Shown here in pieces: positions 1 to 10,400 of a stretch of 64,000 nucleotides of DNA. This DNA is from Blastopirellula sediminis (GTDB lineage Bacteria; Planctomycetota; Planctomycetia; Pirellulales; Pirellulaceae). The notes under the pieces are model-generated. The model did no database searches. It worked only from the letters and a program-made list of their open reading frames with translations, and was not told the DNA's origin. The stretch lies in the NCBI RefSeq assembly GCF_020966755.1, contig NZ_JAJKFT010000004.1, positions 1,426,001 to 1,490,000 on the forward strand. The letters are read 5' to 3'. Numbering within the stretch: position 1 is the stretch's first letter; each line of letters opens with the position of its first letter. The translations under genes and the position numbers were made by a program.

Positions 1-1333
1 CTTCCGCGTTGCCGTTCAAGATGTCCTGGATTTGCTCCCCGGTGCGGTAATACAGCGTCTGGGCGCCCAGAATAATTCCGCGGGTCTTCTTCCCTTTCAT
101 CGGAAATTCCAGCGTCTTGTCCTTGCGTTCGCCGGTACCGGTGCCGAATTCGGCCTGGGGAAGGCCGCGATCTTTCAATTCGTCATCATCCGGCAGATCA
201 ATGCCGTCCATGCCAACGGTGTAATAGATCGCAGTAATCATGCCGATTTCCTTCGATGCGCCGAGCGAAGCCGCAACCGACTCAGAACTTGGTACGATCT
301 TGAATTCGTCGTAGTACTGGGTCGAGGTTGGACGATCGTTGTTATCTCGTTCGATCACGTGCCAGCCAAGGATTTTGCGGCTGCCGCTGTTTCCCTCAAC
401 ATACCAGTGTCGCCACACTTCCGTGTCTTCTGGTTCTGCACGCACCTTGTCGATCGTGTTGACGCCGTCAACGTAGAGGAGCATGAAGATCGGTTCGTCC
501 CCTTGATTCTCAACTTTCAGTTGATATGTCTCGTCCGGGTTTAGTTCGACCACATACTGCTTGCCTTGAATGCCGTAGACGGGTTGCGGCTGACGCTCTT
601 GCCCATCGACGATCACCTTTAGCATGTAGGGAAAGTCGGCGATATCCTGCGGATGTTCCAACTCGTCCTTAATGCGAGCGTATTGCCATTCTTCCCAGCG
701 ATAGCCTTGTCCGAACGCTTTGGCTCCTTCGAGATCGATCCCGTCGTTGACCAGTTTTCCATTTTCCCAGTGCCGCAACTGCCAACTTGCTCCGCCATAA
801 GCCATCTTGCTCAAGGTGCGAGTGTCAGTGAAATCCTGCGAATAGGCCGACGAGTTATCGCTCGCGTCGATCATTTCCGCATTGATGAAATCGTGTTGGG
901 GATTGTTGCCCTCGATAACGCTAATCTGGTTCAGGTTCGCTACTTCGTCGTGCGTCAAAGTTACGATCGCGTCGAGCCCGAGTTTCTTCGAGATGTCCTT
1001 AAGATCATCTGGGTCCGCGATATCCAAACCGCCGCGGGCCTTAATCGCAGAGCGAAGGCTACGCTCTTGGACGACCTGAAACTTGCCTCGATAGGCGCCT
1101 TGGTTCGAGGCACTAACCAGCTTCTTGTAAAGTTCTTGGCTCATTACGGCCCCGCGGGCGCCTAATTCGCCGGTGTTTGATTCGATGTCGCCACGACGAT
1201 TAACGACGTTTGGCATAACAGCGACCCGCCGATACCCCTTATCTACCATCGCTTTCGCGATTTCGTTCGCCTCATCAGCCATGGCGACTCCGCCGATGAC
1301 CAGCGACAGGCAAGCTGCAATTAACGTCTTCAT
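1..1333 (-). CDS. Secreted protein with LpoB/FlgO-like N-terminal region (3' end outside window)
   Basis: The reading frame is open from an ATG at 1333 down to base 1, giving 444 visible residues with no stop, so the C-terminus lies outside the window. The first ~20 residues form a signal peptide (MKTLIAA.., hydrophobic core, cleavage near AMA|DE). Residues ~25-115 have the layout of the LpoB/CsgG/FlgO-type fold: a strand (RRVAVMP), a helix with ELYKKL, then VVQERSL and a final LGLDAIVTLT strand. The middle part is rich in Trp and charged residues, and a later segment (VVELNPDETYQLKVEN) looks like a beta-sandwich of the kind found in planctomycete exported proteins. It is transcribed divergently from the beta-barrel gene. 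Export is well supported. The fold match is by eye and no function is assigned. Confidence 0.72.
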   Translation of the reverse strand, partial: MKTLIAACLSLVIGGVAMADEANEIAKAMVDKGYRRVAVMPNVVNRRGDIESNTGELGARGAVMSQELYKKLVSASNQGAYRGKFQVVQERSLRSAIKARGGLDIADPDDLKDISKKLGLDAIVTLTHDEVANLNQISVIEGNNPQHDFINAEMIDASDNSSAYSQDFTDTRTLSKMAYGGASWQLRHWENGKLVNDGIDLEGAKAFGQGYRWEEWQYARIKDELEHPQDIADFPYMLKVIVDGQERQPQPVYGIQGKQYVVELNPDETYQLKVENQGDEPIFMLLYVDGVNTIDKVRAEPEDTEVWRHWYVEGNSGSRKILGWHVIERDNNDRPTSTQYYDEFKIVPSSESVAASLGASKEIGMITAIYYTVGMDGIDLPDDDELKDRGLPQAEFGTGTGERKDKTLEFPMKGKKTRGIILGAQTLYYRTGEQIQDILNGNAE

Positions 1334-1843
1334 TGGACTACATACTCCCGAAAAGCTGACCGTTTGCTCAATGTTCACGGTGGTGAACTACTTTTGAATG
1401 GGCAAAAGAGATTGGAATGAGACACCTTGGGCGAAAAAATCATCATCCCATAAATTCACCTAGATGCATCACCGCCAGGGGGGATTCACGAAGTGGTTAT
1501 TCCTGGGGGTAAGAGTTGAGTCTATGCCCATCAGCGGAGATTTCCAGGGCAATTTCACGATTTTACTGGAGTTAGGGAGCAAAACGATCGTCTGGCCCCG
1601 CCCGCCGGGGTAATCGTCACCGTCGTTATAGTCCTCCGCAAAACCGTTAACCCACTAACTACACTGGGGAGTTGGGAAACTTCCGGAAGTTCTGGATTAC
1701 GGACCGACTACCCTTAATGCAGGGGACGCCGCGCGCCGAAATATCTTGTGACGGATCGGTGTTCAAACATGTCCCGCCATGAACGCTCGTTCCACTTTCC
1801 AACCCAGTCTGTCGGCATGAAGCCGTTAGGAGAAAGTGCAAGC
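1334..1843. other. Divergent intergenic region
   Basis: About 510 bases separate two divergently transcribed exported-protein genes, so both promoters should lie here. I see no convincing -35/-10 pair, RNA gene or repeat. The short open frames on both strands have no ribosome-binding site and are not believed. A Shine-Dalgarno (AGGAGA, 1828-1833) at the right end belongs to the beta-barrel gene. Confidence 0.5.
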
Positions 1844-3229
1844 ATGGATCGCCAAGGATTTCTGACTCGGAGCTCAATCGAGCGATGGCTCACCAAGACT
1901 GCCGGTGCGGCAGCATTGCTCGCAGCCATGATGGGGGAAGCTCCGGCGCAGGAATTGAAACCTGCAATGATCGCTCCCGCGTCTTACAACGCCGCCGCCG
2001 TCTGCCCCCTGTGCCGTCGCCGCGGCGGTTGCGATTGCTATCCAATCGCTCCCACTCCGCCGCCGGTCACTGGCAAAGTCGGAGACATGGAAGGTGATAT
2101 GGGCTCGGCCGACAATGGGATGGGAAATCCCATTGAAGATCGCATCGTCGACCAATATGACACGCAATCGCCAGTACAGAATTACACAAACTACGATACT
2201 GTGGCGAACACGTCACAGCCTTTAAGCCAGACGATGGTTGGGGATCTCTTTGGATCTGGTGCAGCTTTTCCACTCTATGATTACTATGACGATATTGTTG
2301 GCTATTCAACCGTCCCGGTTGGAGCTGGCGATCGCATATTCAAACCGTCTGAAAACTCTTCGCCAGTTCCTCAGACGCGATTTTTCTTTAGCTACCATCA
2401 TTTCGATAACGCGTTGCAGCCTACGAATATCGATGGCGTGCAGCGATTTATGGACGTAAATCGGTTCGTCTTCGGATTCGAAAAGGCGAATGCGGATCGT
2501 ACCGCATCCATTGAATTCCGAGCTCCTTTTGCGGCAGGTATGGCGCCCGACCAGGTCTACGGCGTTCCCTCCGCAGGATCGGCTTTTGGCAATATCACCG
2601 TGACTCCGAAGGTTGTGCTCTACCAGAATTCCAGCACGCTATATTCCCTCGGACTGGGTGTTTCACTTCCCACAGCAAACGACGCGACGCTTTGGTTCAA
2701 TGGTAGCCCCTTAGTGCGCTACAACAACGATTCCGTACACTTGATTCCTTTCCTTGGTATGTACCACCACGATGCTGAATCCGCTTGGTACACGATTTCC
2801 TATTTGTCGCTCGACTGCGATGTTAACGGTAGCCGCGTAGACACCGTTTACGATGGGACTTCTGGCGTTTACCAAGATCAAACGGTGATGCACGCGGACT
2901 TTGCATTGCTCTGCGATCTTTACGTAAATCCGAATGCGTCGTTTCTGACTCGCGTGACGCCGTTGATCGAGCTGCACTATACGACTGCGTTGCAAGACTC
3001 GGACGTCGTCTATGATTCCGTCATGGAGGAAGTCGTGACGAACCCCTTTGGCCGTTACGACGTGTTGAATTTGACGGCGGGTACCCACGTGATGTTGGGA
3101 GCCCATTCGACAGTGACCTTCGCCGCTGTCACCAAGTTGGTCGACGACAACTGGGAAGTCCCAATGTTTAACACGAGAGGCGATTTTCCTGATGTAGAAC
3201 TCGCCCTGCAATACAACTTCCGCTTCTAA
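1844..3229 (+). CDS. Exported outer-membrane beta-barrel-like protein
   Basis: The protein has 461 residues from the ATG at 1844. This start is chosen over the upstream in-frame ATG at 1748 because AGGAGA (1828-1833) sits about ten bases ahead of it and because it places a signal peptide at the N-terminus (charged MDRQGFLTRSS.., hydrophobic GAAALLAAMM, APAQ|E cleavage). A Cys-rich patch follows (CPLCRRRGGCDCYP, about residues 48-61). The rest is alternating short amphipathic strands rich in Tyr, Phe and Asn, and the chain ends in LQYNFRF with a terminal Phe, the usual beta-barrel assembly signal. Similar barrels are abundant in Pirellulaceae. Substrate or role cannot be told. A clear intrinsic terminator follows at 3265-3304. 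Confidence 0.75.
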   Translation: MDRQGFLTRSSIERWLTKTAGAAALLAAMMGEAPAQELKPAMIAPASYNAAAVCPLCRRRGGCDCYPIAPTPPPVTGKVGDMEGDMGSADNGMGNPIEDRIVDQYDTQSPVQNYTNYDTVANTSQPLSQTMVGDLFGSGAAFPLYDYYDDIVGYSTVPVGAGDRIFKPSENSSPVPQTRFFFSYHHFDNALQPTNIDGVQRFMDVNRFVFGFEKANADRTASIEFRAPFAAGMAPDQVYGVPSAGSAFGNITVTPKVVLYQNSSTLYSLGLGVSLPTANDATLWFNGSPLVRYNNDSVHLIPFLGMYHHDAESAWYTISYLSLDCDVNGSRVDTVYDGTSGVYQDQTVMHADFALLCDLYVNPNASFLTRVTPLIELHYTTALQDSDVVYDSVMEEVVTNPFGRYDVLNLTAGTHVMLGAHSTVTFAAVTKLVDDNWEVPMFNTRGDFPDVELALQYNFRF

Positions 3230-3264
3230 GCAAAGTTAGAAATCAGGATCTTAGACGCATTGCG

Positions 3265-3304
3265 CCCCTCGATGACTTGCCGGTTATCGAGGGGCTCTTT
3301 ATTT
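3265..3304 (+). terminator. Intrinsic terminator after the beta-barrel gene
   Basis: A 9-bp perfect stem (CCCCTCGAT at 3265-3273 with ATCGAGGGG at 3286-3294), a 12-base loop and a T-rich tail (CTCTTTATTT). It lies between two convergent genes and may serve both strands. Confidence 0.8.
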
Positions 3305-3308
3305 GGAT

Positions 3309-6300
3309 TTAGTAGTCGACCAGCGGCAGGTAACCTAGTTCGGTATTGCTGACCGTGGGAGTTTGTCGTCCCTTGGTCTCAGCGGCTTCGGCAAGGGAAG
3401 GAACGCGCGTGAGGACATAGTTCGTCAATTCGCGAAGTTCGATGGTGCGATCCTTGTTTTGCGAGTCTCCATGTCCGTCGGCGAATCCTTGTAGACTTTC
3501 GAGCACCGCTTGCGTGAAGAGTCCATGAGCGAACGCCTTCGATTGATACGAAGACTGTCCAAGACTACAACCGGTAATGACCATCGTCTCTCGTTGACGC
3601 AATGGACGAACGGCGTATTTAAGGCTGTCCGCGGTTTTCGCCATATCGCTTGCTTTCAGACGAGGAGTGTCCGCCTCAAAGCATGTGTCGATCATAAAGA
3701 TTTTGCGGCATGGCAAATCGGCGATTTGACGGATAGTCGACCATGGAATCGAATGATCCAAACCGGCCGCCGCACGAGCGCCATTTGCGTTTCCCGTATT
3801 TTCAATCGCATCGATCGTTATGAAGTAGTATTCCGGATTTTCTCGGTTGGCGACCTTGGTTGCGCCATGCCCCGCGACATATACGATCAGCACATCGCGC
3901 GGATCAATCGACTGAAACTGCGACTGTAATTGGTCAGGAAGTTGATCGATCGACTCCTTCGTCACTTTTTGATCAAACATCAATGAGATGTTATCTTGCG
4001 CTAGTCTGAAGTGACGCGTCGCTCCCCCCTGGAGCAGCCCCAATACATCGCTAACGTCATCCCGACAATACTCCAGCTTTAAACGGCCGGGGTAGTCGTT
4101 TGCGGCGATGCCGACGTAGTAGAGATTCGGCTTGTACGGTGTGGTCTTCGCCCGAACCGAGACTCGGGCATCGGAATAATCGCCAACCGAGTTGCCCGAC
4201 TTTTGCGACGCAACGACCCGCACGAGATTTCTTTCATTGGGGGGAACCACATTCCAGGTTAGCGTTACGACATTTCCATGGATGTCCTTCTTTTTGGGCT
4301 TCTGAGCCGGTATGCCGTTCACATAAAGCGCCAGTTCGTAGTTGTCGATATCCTCCTCATTGGTGAACACAAAGTTCGCTTTCGCTTCGATCGTTCTCCC
4401 GGAGGCAAGTTGCTCGTTCGGCAAGGGACTTTCGATTTCGACTCGCGGCAGACGCTTCACGACCGGCGACACTCCGTCTTGCAAATCGGTCGGAAGTTGT
4501 TGCTTGGCCGTTTGAAAAGCGGCTGGTAAACTTCGCGCCGTCAAAAGGTTCTTCATTACCTCCGGCTTTTCGAGTTCCCGACGAAATCGGTCAGCTTGAA
4601 AAAAGCGGGCTACAGGATGGTCGTGCTTGTCGTTCAGTATCCAGCCGATAAGCTCGTCGCCCCCGGCGGACGCGTTGTAGAATCCCTGGGGCGTCCACAT
4701 TACCCACTCGTTACGATTGTCCAACACGAGACTGGCGACCGGCTCCCATGCAGGTTTTAACAGGATTGCCTGCGATCGCCGATCGCCTGGCTTCTGGACC
4801 GACAGAATCACCGTTTGCCACAGCTTCGTATTTTCGAGAGCGCGAAACATCCCGTCAGCAGTATTTGCTTCTGCGAATCCCCCATTCCCTTCGTAGACGA
4901 CTTTCAGAATTTCATCACCCGGATTAATTCCTCGACGAGCGATGATTCCAGCGGAATCGACGCCGCCGACCGTAAGGGTATTGGCGCCCTTTTTCCGAAA
5001 AACGGCGCCCCAACCTGCTTCCTGGCTAAACTCTCTTCCCGGCGCATTCAATCCATTGAGGCTCCAGATTTTCGCCGAACCATCGACCGAAGCGGAAGCC
5101 AGGTAGCGTCCATCGGCGGAAACGCAGAGCGACGTAACTTGGCCATAATGGTCACGAAAGTGTCGCAGCAGCCGACATTCGTTGGCGACGCTGACGGAAT
5201 ACACGAAGATCCCGTGTTGCGACGTGCCAATTGCAATTGCGTACGGAGCGCCGGTCGCGTCTGAGATCCAGGCGTAGCATTCCGCTAAGCCTTGTAGAGA
5301 AGGGTCTAGGTGAATCAGCTTCCGCACCGCGCCGTTTCTCAATTCGACCGAATAGTCGCTATTGGAGCGGGTGACGCGCCAATTCGACGCGTTGTCGCTT
5401 CCCGAACGCCATTTTCCCAGATTGGCGGCCGGGTCATAAATCTGGACTTCTTTCAGGTCGAATCCATGCGTCAATTTGGCGTCGAGAGTTTCCCAGGAGT
5501 CTTCCGTTGGAATCGTCGACATTCCTAATCTGTACGTCGAATTGGAATCGAACGCGACGCGATATAGCTTGCGAGTACTACCGGCAATCGGTACCGGCGA
5601 TCCGTCGGTAAACGGACGGCTCAGGAAATTCCCTTGGTCGTCCTTCAAGGGAAATAGGGAGATTGATCCATCGTCGGAAGGAGTCGCAAAGCAACTTCCA
5701 TCCGGACTGACGGCAGACGCCAATAAATGATCGCCGGTCGCCAGCTTCAATTCGTCGAGCTTTCTACGACCGCTCAAATCCCAAAGTTCAACATAGGCGT
5801 CGCCAGTTTCGTTTTTCATCGTCGTGACAAACAACCTTTGGGAGGATGCGAAGGCGAGCGTCGCGACGACTCGCCCTGTTCGTAACAGACGGGCCGTGGT
5901 CGACCCAACGTCGCTCCAGTAGTAGAGATTGCCCGCACGATCGGCCGAAGCCCAAACGCCGGAATCTGGCGCCTTCGCGATCGCATGTACCGCACCAACA
6001 TGAATCTGTTTTCGAGTCTCCAAACGCTTGCTCGTCAAATCGTAAGTCGCGACATACCAGCGATCCTTGTCTCCCTGATTCGTCGCTACCGCAACGGTAT
6101 TGTTAGAAAGAAAAACAGCGGGCCGATTGCCCATCAAGCGTCCACCGAGGGGCGGCAGATCTTGCTTCGCGGTCCAATTGGTGGTTTCCCAAATTTTCGA
6201 TACCCCATCATTGCTGACGGAGATGAGATGACGACCGTCCGGGGAAAATGCAAGCGAACAGACCGTATTTTTATGCCCAGGTAGTCGGTAGGCCCATTGA

Positions 6301-6713
6301 TGCGTGCGCAGATCGTAGATCTGAATATCGCCGCCGGTATCTCTCGCTCCGTATCCACCAATTGCTACATATTCTCCTCCGGGGGAAATGGCGAGTGCGT
6401 AGATAAAACCACGCGAGCTGCGAGATATCTCCCAAAACAGCCTGCCAGACAACGTCGGACGCAACTGTTTGTTCGCTCCCTCGCGTGTCAGGCCCCAAAT
6501 GCTGACGAATTTGTCCGATCCCCCCGATAGCAATTGTCCGGAGTCAGGCGTAAACGCCAGCGACTGAACCACTCCCACCGGACCATTGCCCGTCAGTAAG
6601 AATCGCGGTGGTCCTTCTTGTCCCCAACTGGGGACTGACAGTGCCGTCAGGACCAGTGTTGCGACCACTCCCCCCGATAAAATACGGGTCGGGAAAAGAG
6701 ACTGCTGGCGCAT
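3309..6713 (-). CDS. WD40-repeat / PDZ / caspase-like (C14) exported protein
   Basis: This 1134-residue protein starts with a signal peptide (hydrophobic SGGVVATLVLTALSVPSWG). Residues ~35-570 hold WD40 repeats with recurring SPDGR and SIWGL/KIWSL endings, in two blocks. Around 585-660 is a PDZ-like segment (GIIARRGINPGDEILKV). A beta-sandwich-like linker precedes the C-terminal caspase p20-like domain (~865-1110): strand YYVGIAANDY, catalytic His in YVAGHG (about 949) and catalytic Cys in MIDTC (about 1010). Both dyad residues are present, so protease activity is plausible. The gene is divergent from the ECF sigma factor and kinase, suggesting a shared signalling module. WD40-caspase fusions are known in planctomycetes. 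The target is unknown. Confidence 0.85.
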   Translation of the reverse strand: MRQQSLFPTRILSGGVVATLVLTALSVPSWGQEGPPRFLLTGNGPVGVVQSLAFTPDSGQLLSGGSDKFVSIWGLTREGANKQLRPTLSGRLFWEISRSSRGFIYALAISPGGEYVAIGGYGARDTGGDIQIYDLRTHQWAYRLPGHKNTVCSLAFSPDGRHLISVSNDGVSKIWETTNWTAKQDLPPLGGRLMGNRPAVFLSNNTVAVATNQGDKDRWYVATYDLTSKRLETRKQIHVGAVHAIAKAPDSGVWASADRAGNLYYWSDVGSTTARLLRTGRVVATLAFASSQRLFVTTMKNETGDAYVELWDLSGRRKLDELKLATGDHLLASAVSPDGSCFATPSDDGSISLFPLKDDQGNFLSRPFTDGSPVPIAGSTRKLYRVAFDSNSTYRLGMSTIPTEDSWETLDAKLTHGFDLKEVQIYDPAANLGKWRSGSDNASNWRVTRSNSDYSVELRNGAVRKLIHLDPSLQGLAECYAWISDATGAPYAIAIGTSQHGIFVYSVSVANECRLLRHFRDHYGQVTSLCVSADGRYLASASVDGSAKIWSLNGLNAPGREFSQEAGWGAVFRKKGANTLTVGGVDSAGIIARRGINPGDEILKVVYEGNGGFAEANTADGMFRALENTKLWQTVILSVQKPGDRRSQAILLKPAWEPVASLVLDNRNEWVMWTPQGFYNASAGGDELIGWILNDKHDHPVARFFQADRFRRELEKPEVMKNLLTARSLPAAFQTAKQQLPTDLQDGVSPVVKRLPRVEIESPLPNEQLASGRTIEAKANFVFTNEEDIDNYELALYVNGIPAQKPKKKDIHGNVVTLTWNVVPPNERNLVRVVASQKSGNSVGDYSDARVSVRAKTTPYKPNLYYVGIAANDYPGRLKLEYCRDDVSDVLGLLQGGATRHFRLAQDNISLMFDQKVTKESIDQLPDQLQSQFQSIDPRDVLIVYVAGHGATKVANRENPEYYFITIDAIENTGNANGARAAAGLDHSIPWSTIRQIADLPCRKIFMIDTCFEADTPRLKASDMAKTADSLKYAVRPLRQRETMVITGCSLGQSSYQSKAFAHGLFTQAVLESLQGFADGHGDSQNKDRTIELRELTNYVLTRVPSLAEAAETKGRQTPTVSNTELGYLPLVDY

Positions 6714-6832
6714 GGGACGTCTCGAAATATGGATGAAATTTTATGCTAGACGTGTTATTCTAGGTCCTTTCAGGGGGTATAGCAACAAAAGCCGGGCCGG
6801 CTTGTTTCGCATCCAATCAAGGCGCAGCAAAT

Positions 6833-7438
6833 ATGCACGGAGAGTCGAGCGAAGAAGAAATTCAGGCGTTCATCCAAGGAGATCCGGACGCCATTGAGCA
6901 GATGTGGGACGCGTATCGGGACCGTCTATTCGCGCTCGCCAAGCGGAAGCTCGGCGCCAAGCAATCGCGCGTCGCTGATGAGGAAGATGTCGCGATCAGC
7001 GCCTTCACCAGCATGGTCCGCATGGCGAACGAAGGAAAGCTTGAGAAGATCGCCGACCATCAGGACCTCTGGGGACTTTTCGCAACGGTCGTCGTGCGCA
7101 AAGCTTACGCGCGGATCCGCTACAACAAGGCTGCGAAACGGGGCGGCGGCGCCGTGCGCGGCGAGTCGATCTTTGAGAACCCGGCCGCCGGCGCCGAACG
7201 AAACGGCCTGGCCCAGTTCGACGCCGAACAGTTGACGCCGGAGACCGAAGCGATCGCCGAAGAAGAATTTTGCCGCTTGCTTTCGAAGCTGACCGACGTC
7301 GAGCGTGAGATCGCCCTCATGAAAATGGAGGGAAGTACGAACGAGGAAATCGCTGAAAAATTGAATTGCTCGACACGGCGAATTACTCGAAAATTAACCC
7401 TGATCCGGGAGCGGTGGGCGGACGAGAGCCAGACATGA
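6833..7438 (+). CDS. ECF-type RNA polymerase sigma factor
   Basis: The 201-residue protein has sigma region 2 in the first half (IEQMWDAYRDRLFALAKRKL.. then EEDVAISAF) and region 4 at the C-terminus (LTDVEREIALMKMEGSTNEEIAEKL followed by a recognition helix CSTRRITRKL). This matches the planctomycete ECF sigma-70 family. Its stop overlaps the start of the following kinase gene by four bases (ATGA), so the two are translationally coupled; in this lineage such kinases are thought to control the partner sigma factor. No anti-sigma factor gene is adjacent. Confidence 0.92.
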   Translation: MHGESSEEEIQAFIQGDPDAIEQMWDAYRDRLFALAKRKLGAKQSRVADEEDVAISAFTSMVRMANEGKLEKIADHQDLWGLFATVVVRKAYARIRYNKAAKRGGGAVRGESIFENPAAGAERNGLAQFDAEQLTPETEAIAEEEFCRLLSKLTDVEREIALMKMEGSTNEEIAEKLNCSTRRITRKLTLIRERWADESQT

Positions 7439-10400
7439 GCGGAAGCAAGGGCAAGCTTCAGGCGTTAGGCAAGATTGACGCGATCTGCGATCAATTTGAA
7501 CAGGCGTGGAGCGTCAAATCGCCGGCCAACCCGGTCGATTTCGTCGCCGATCTTTCGGGAGAGGATCGCCGCGCAGCGCTCGCCGAATTGTTCTTGCTCG
7601 ATCATGAGTTGCGGCTGAAATTCAATCTGAATTGCTCGATCCAGTATTACCGCGAGCGTTTTCCCGCCGAACAAAGCGTCATCGAAGGCTTGGCTCAAGA
7701 GCTGGAAGCGACGTTACCGCCGTCGCAAGGGAGCGACCTCGTTTCGACCCGTCACATCTTTTTCTCTCCCGGCGACGAAGGTATCCCGGTCACCTCGCTT
7801 TCGGAGGGAATGATCGTCGGCAACTGCGAGATCATTCGCGAACTGGGACGAGGAGGTATGGGGGTCGTCTTTCTCGCGCGGCAACTGAGCGCTCATCGAA
7901 ACGTCGCCCTGAAGATCGTTCGGCCCGACTATATCGAGTCGTTGACGGAAAGCGATCGCGAGTCGCTGATCGACCGGTTTCAAAACGAAGTGATCGCCGC
8001 TACCCGCGTCGAACACCCAAACGTGATCGCCATCTACGAAGTTGGGAAGTTCGGCTCGTCCCCCTACTTTACGATGCAGTTCGCCGCCGGCGAAGCGCTC
8101 TCGAGGAAGTTGCGGAAAGGTCCGCTCGATTCGGAAACGGCCGCGCGCTACTTGCTGCAAGTCGCCCATGGCGTTTACGCGGCGCATCAACGGAATATTT
8201 TGCACCGCGACTTGAATCCGAGAAACATCCTCTTCGACGACGCATCCGACCGGGCGCTCGTGGCCGACTTCGGCCTCGCCAAGCTGCTGGACGGCGCTTT
8301 GACGCGAACCAACGACGGGGCGCTGATGGGATCTCCTCCCTATATGGCGCCGGAGCAAGTTGCGGACAGCGCCAACGTGACGACCGCCGCCGACGTCTAT
8401 GGCCTCGGAGCGACTCTCTATCACATGCTGACGGGGCGTCCTCCTTTTCTCGCCGCAAGTCCCTCGGCGACGCTCTACCAGGTGGTCAATGATCATCCGG
8501 TGCTGCCGCGCGAACTCAACCAAAGTTTGGCGCGGGATATCGAAACGATCTGCATGAAGTGCTTGCACAAAGAGCCCCGCATGCGATATACGTCGGTTGC
8601 GGCCCTGGCGGACGACTTGCAAAGGTTCCTCGATAACCGACCGATCGTCGCTCGGCCGATCAGCTCGATGGAGCGATTGTGGCGTTGGTGCCTCCTCAAC
8701 CAAGGAACCGCAATCGTTTTCGTCTGCATTATGACGTTGCTGACGATCGCTTGCTTGATCGCGTCGAACCGGTATATCGTCGCCAGCCGGAATCAGATTC
8801 TCGCTGAGCAGCGCCAAGCGGAGTCGTTGCGGTACTTTCAACTGACGTCTCAGCTCGCCGAGGAAACGGTTGAGTGGATCTCGCAGGACCCTCGGCTTCG
8901 CGCTCATGGCCTGGAAGAAGCGCGCCGAGTCCAGTTGGAGCGTGCGGCTCGTTGCTACGAACAACTGGCGCTCATACGCTCGGAAGACCCCGAGCTTCTA
9001 GAATCGCAGGCCGCCGCTTTTTTGCAGCTCGGAAAGATTAATCTCAATCTTCAAGAGTTCTCCAAGGCGGAAGTCGCTCTCCGGCAATCGCTTCGCGTTC
9101 TCGATTCGATCGTCGATTCGTCCAGCGTCGACCCGCGCATCTCTTCCGAAGCGTACGCCACGCTGGGGGACGTACTGCTGAACGTCGGAAAGCTCGAAGA
9201 CGCCGAGGCGAGTTACCTGCTTGCCCGTACGCAACGTGAAGCGTCGCTCGCCAAAAATCCCACCGATCGCCAGGCGATTATCGACGTGGCGAAGAGTCTC
9301 AGCGATTCGGGACGAATCCTGGAAACGCGCGAAGCGTTTGTCGATGCAGAGAGAGAATACGAGAGCGCTATCGCACTCTTTCAAAGCGAAACGATGCAGT
9401 CCAACCGCACTCATGACGAGTATCTGGCGCAAGCGAAGTTGCAGTCCGATTTAGCGCGGGTATTAGCGCGTCAGGAACGACTGGAGGAGAGCGTCTCGGC
9501 CAATCGCACTGCGCAGCAGATCGCTCAAGAGTTGTTGAGGGCGCTCGATCGTGATCCTGATGTGCAAGAGCTGATCGTCGCCTGCCAGAACAATCTGGCT
9601 GATTTGTTTCAGCGACTTGGCCGTTCCGAGGAAGCGGAGAACGAGTATCTAGCGGTCATCCAGACATTGCGTCAGATGACCACGACCCATCCTGACGTCG
9701 ACTACTACGGTCGCAACTTGGCGCTTACGCAGCACAATCTGGCCAGCGTCTACATGGAGAACGACAAGCTGGAGGAAGCTCGTCAGCAGCAACAACTCGC
9801 TATCGACTTATTAGCTTCGCTAGTTCAGAAGCGACCGGAGTCGATCGATTTTCGACATCACTTGAGCCGCGCTCAACTGCTGCTGGCGAACATCTTGCTA
9901 TCGCTGGATCAAGCGGCCGAGGCGATCGCTACGCTTGGCTTCGCTTCTGAGGAACTAGAACAGCTTTCGCACGATCACCCGGACGTCGTCGATTTTCAAC
10001 GCGATCGCGCTCAGTGCTACGGCATTTTGGCCAACATTCGCCTTGATGAATCGGACTTTGTCGAAGCGAAACGACTGCTGCAAAGCGCACTGACGGCGCT
10101 GCAGTTCGCCTTGGACTCGCCCGACTGCTTTGAGGCGAAGCAAGACGTCGCGGCGTTATACGTTCGCCTTGGCGGACTTGATCTCATGACGGACGATATC
10201 AGCGCTGCGACTGCCGAATTTCAAAAGGCGAGTGCGCTCTATGCAAATCTGCGGGAGACCGGCGACTCGGTCTACCTGCAACAAGCCGACGCAATCACGC
10301 ACCAAAATCTCAGCCGGCTCTATTTCGATCGAGAAGAATGGACGAAGGCGACGGAACACGCCGCGCAGTCGATTCAGTTGTTGGAATCTTTGCATCAGAT

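Noticed and set aside
7714-8964. 416-codon minus-strand open frame
   Set aside because: Antisense to the kinase domain gene, whose motifs are intact; a GC-rich shadow.
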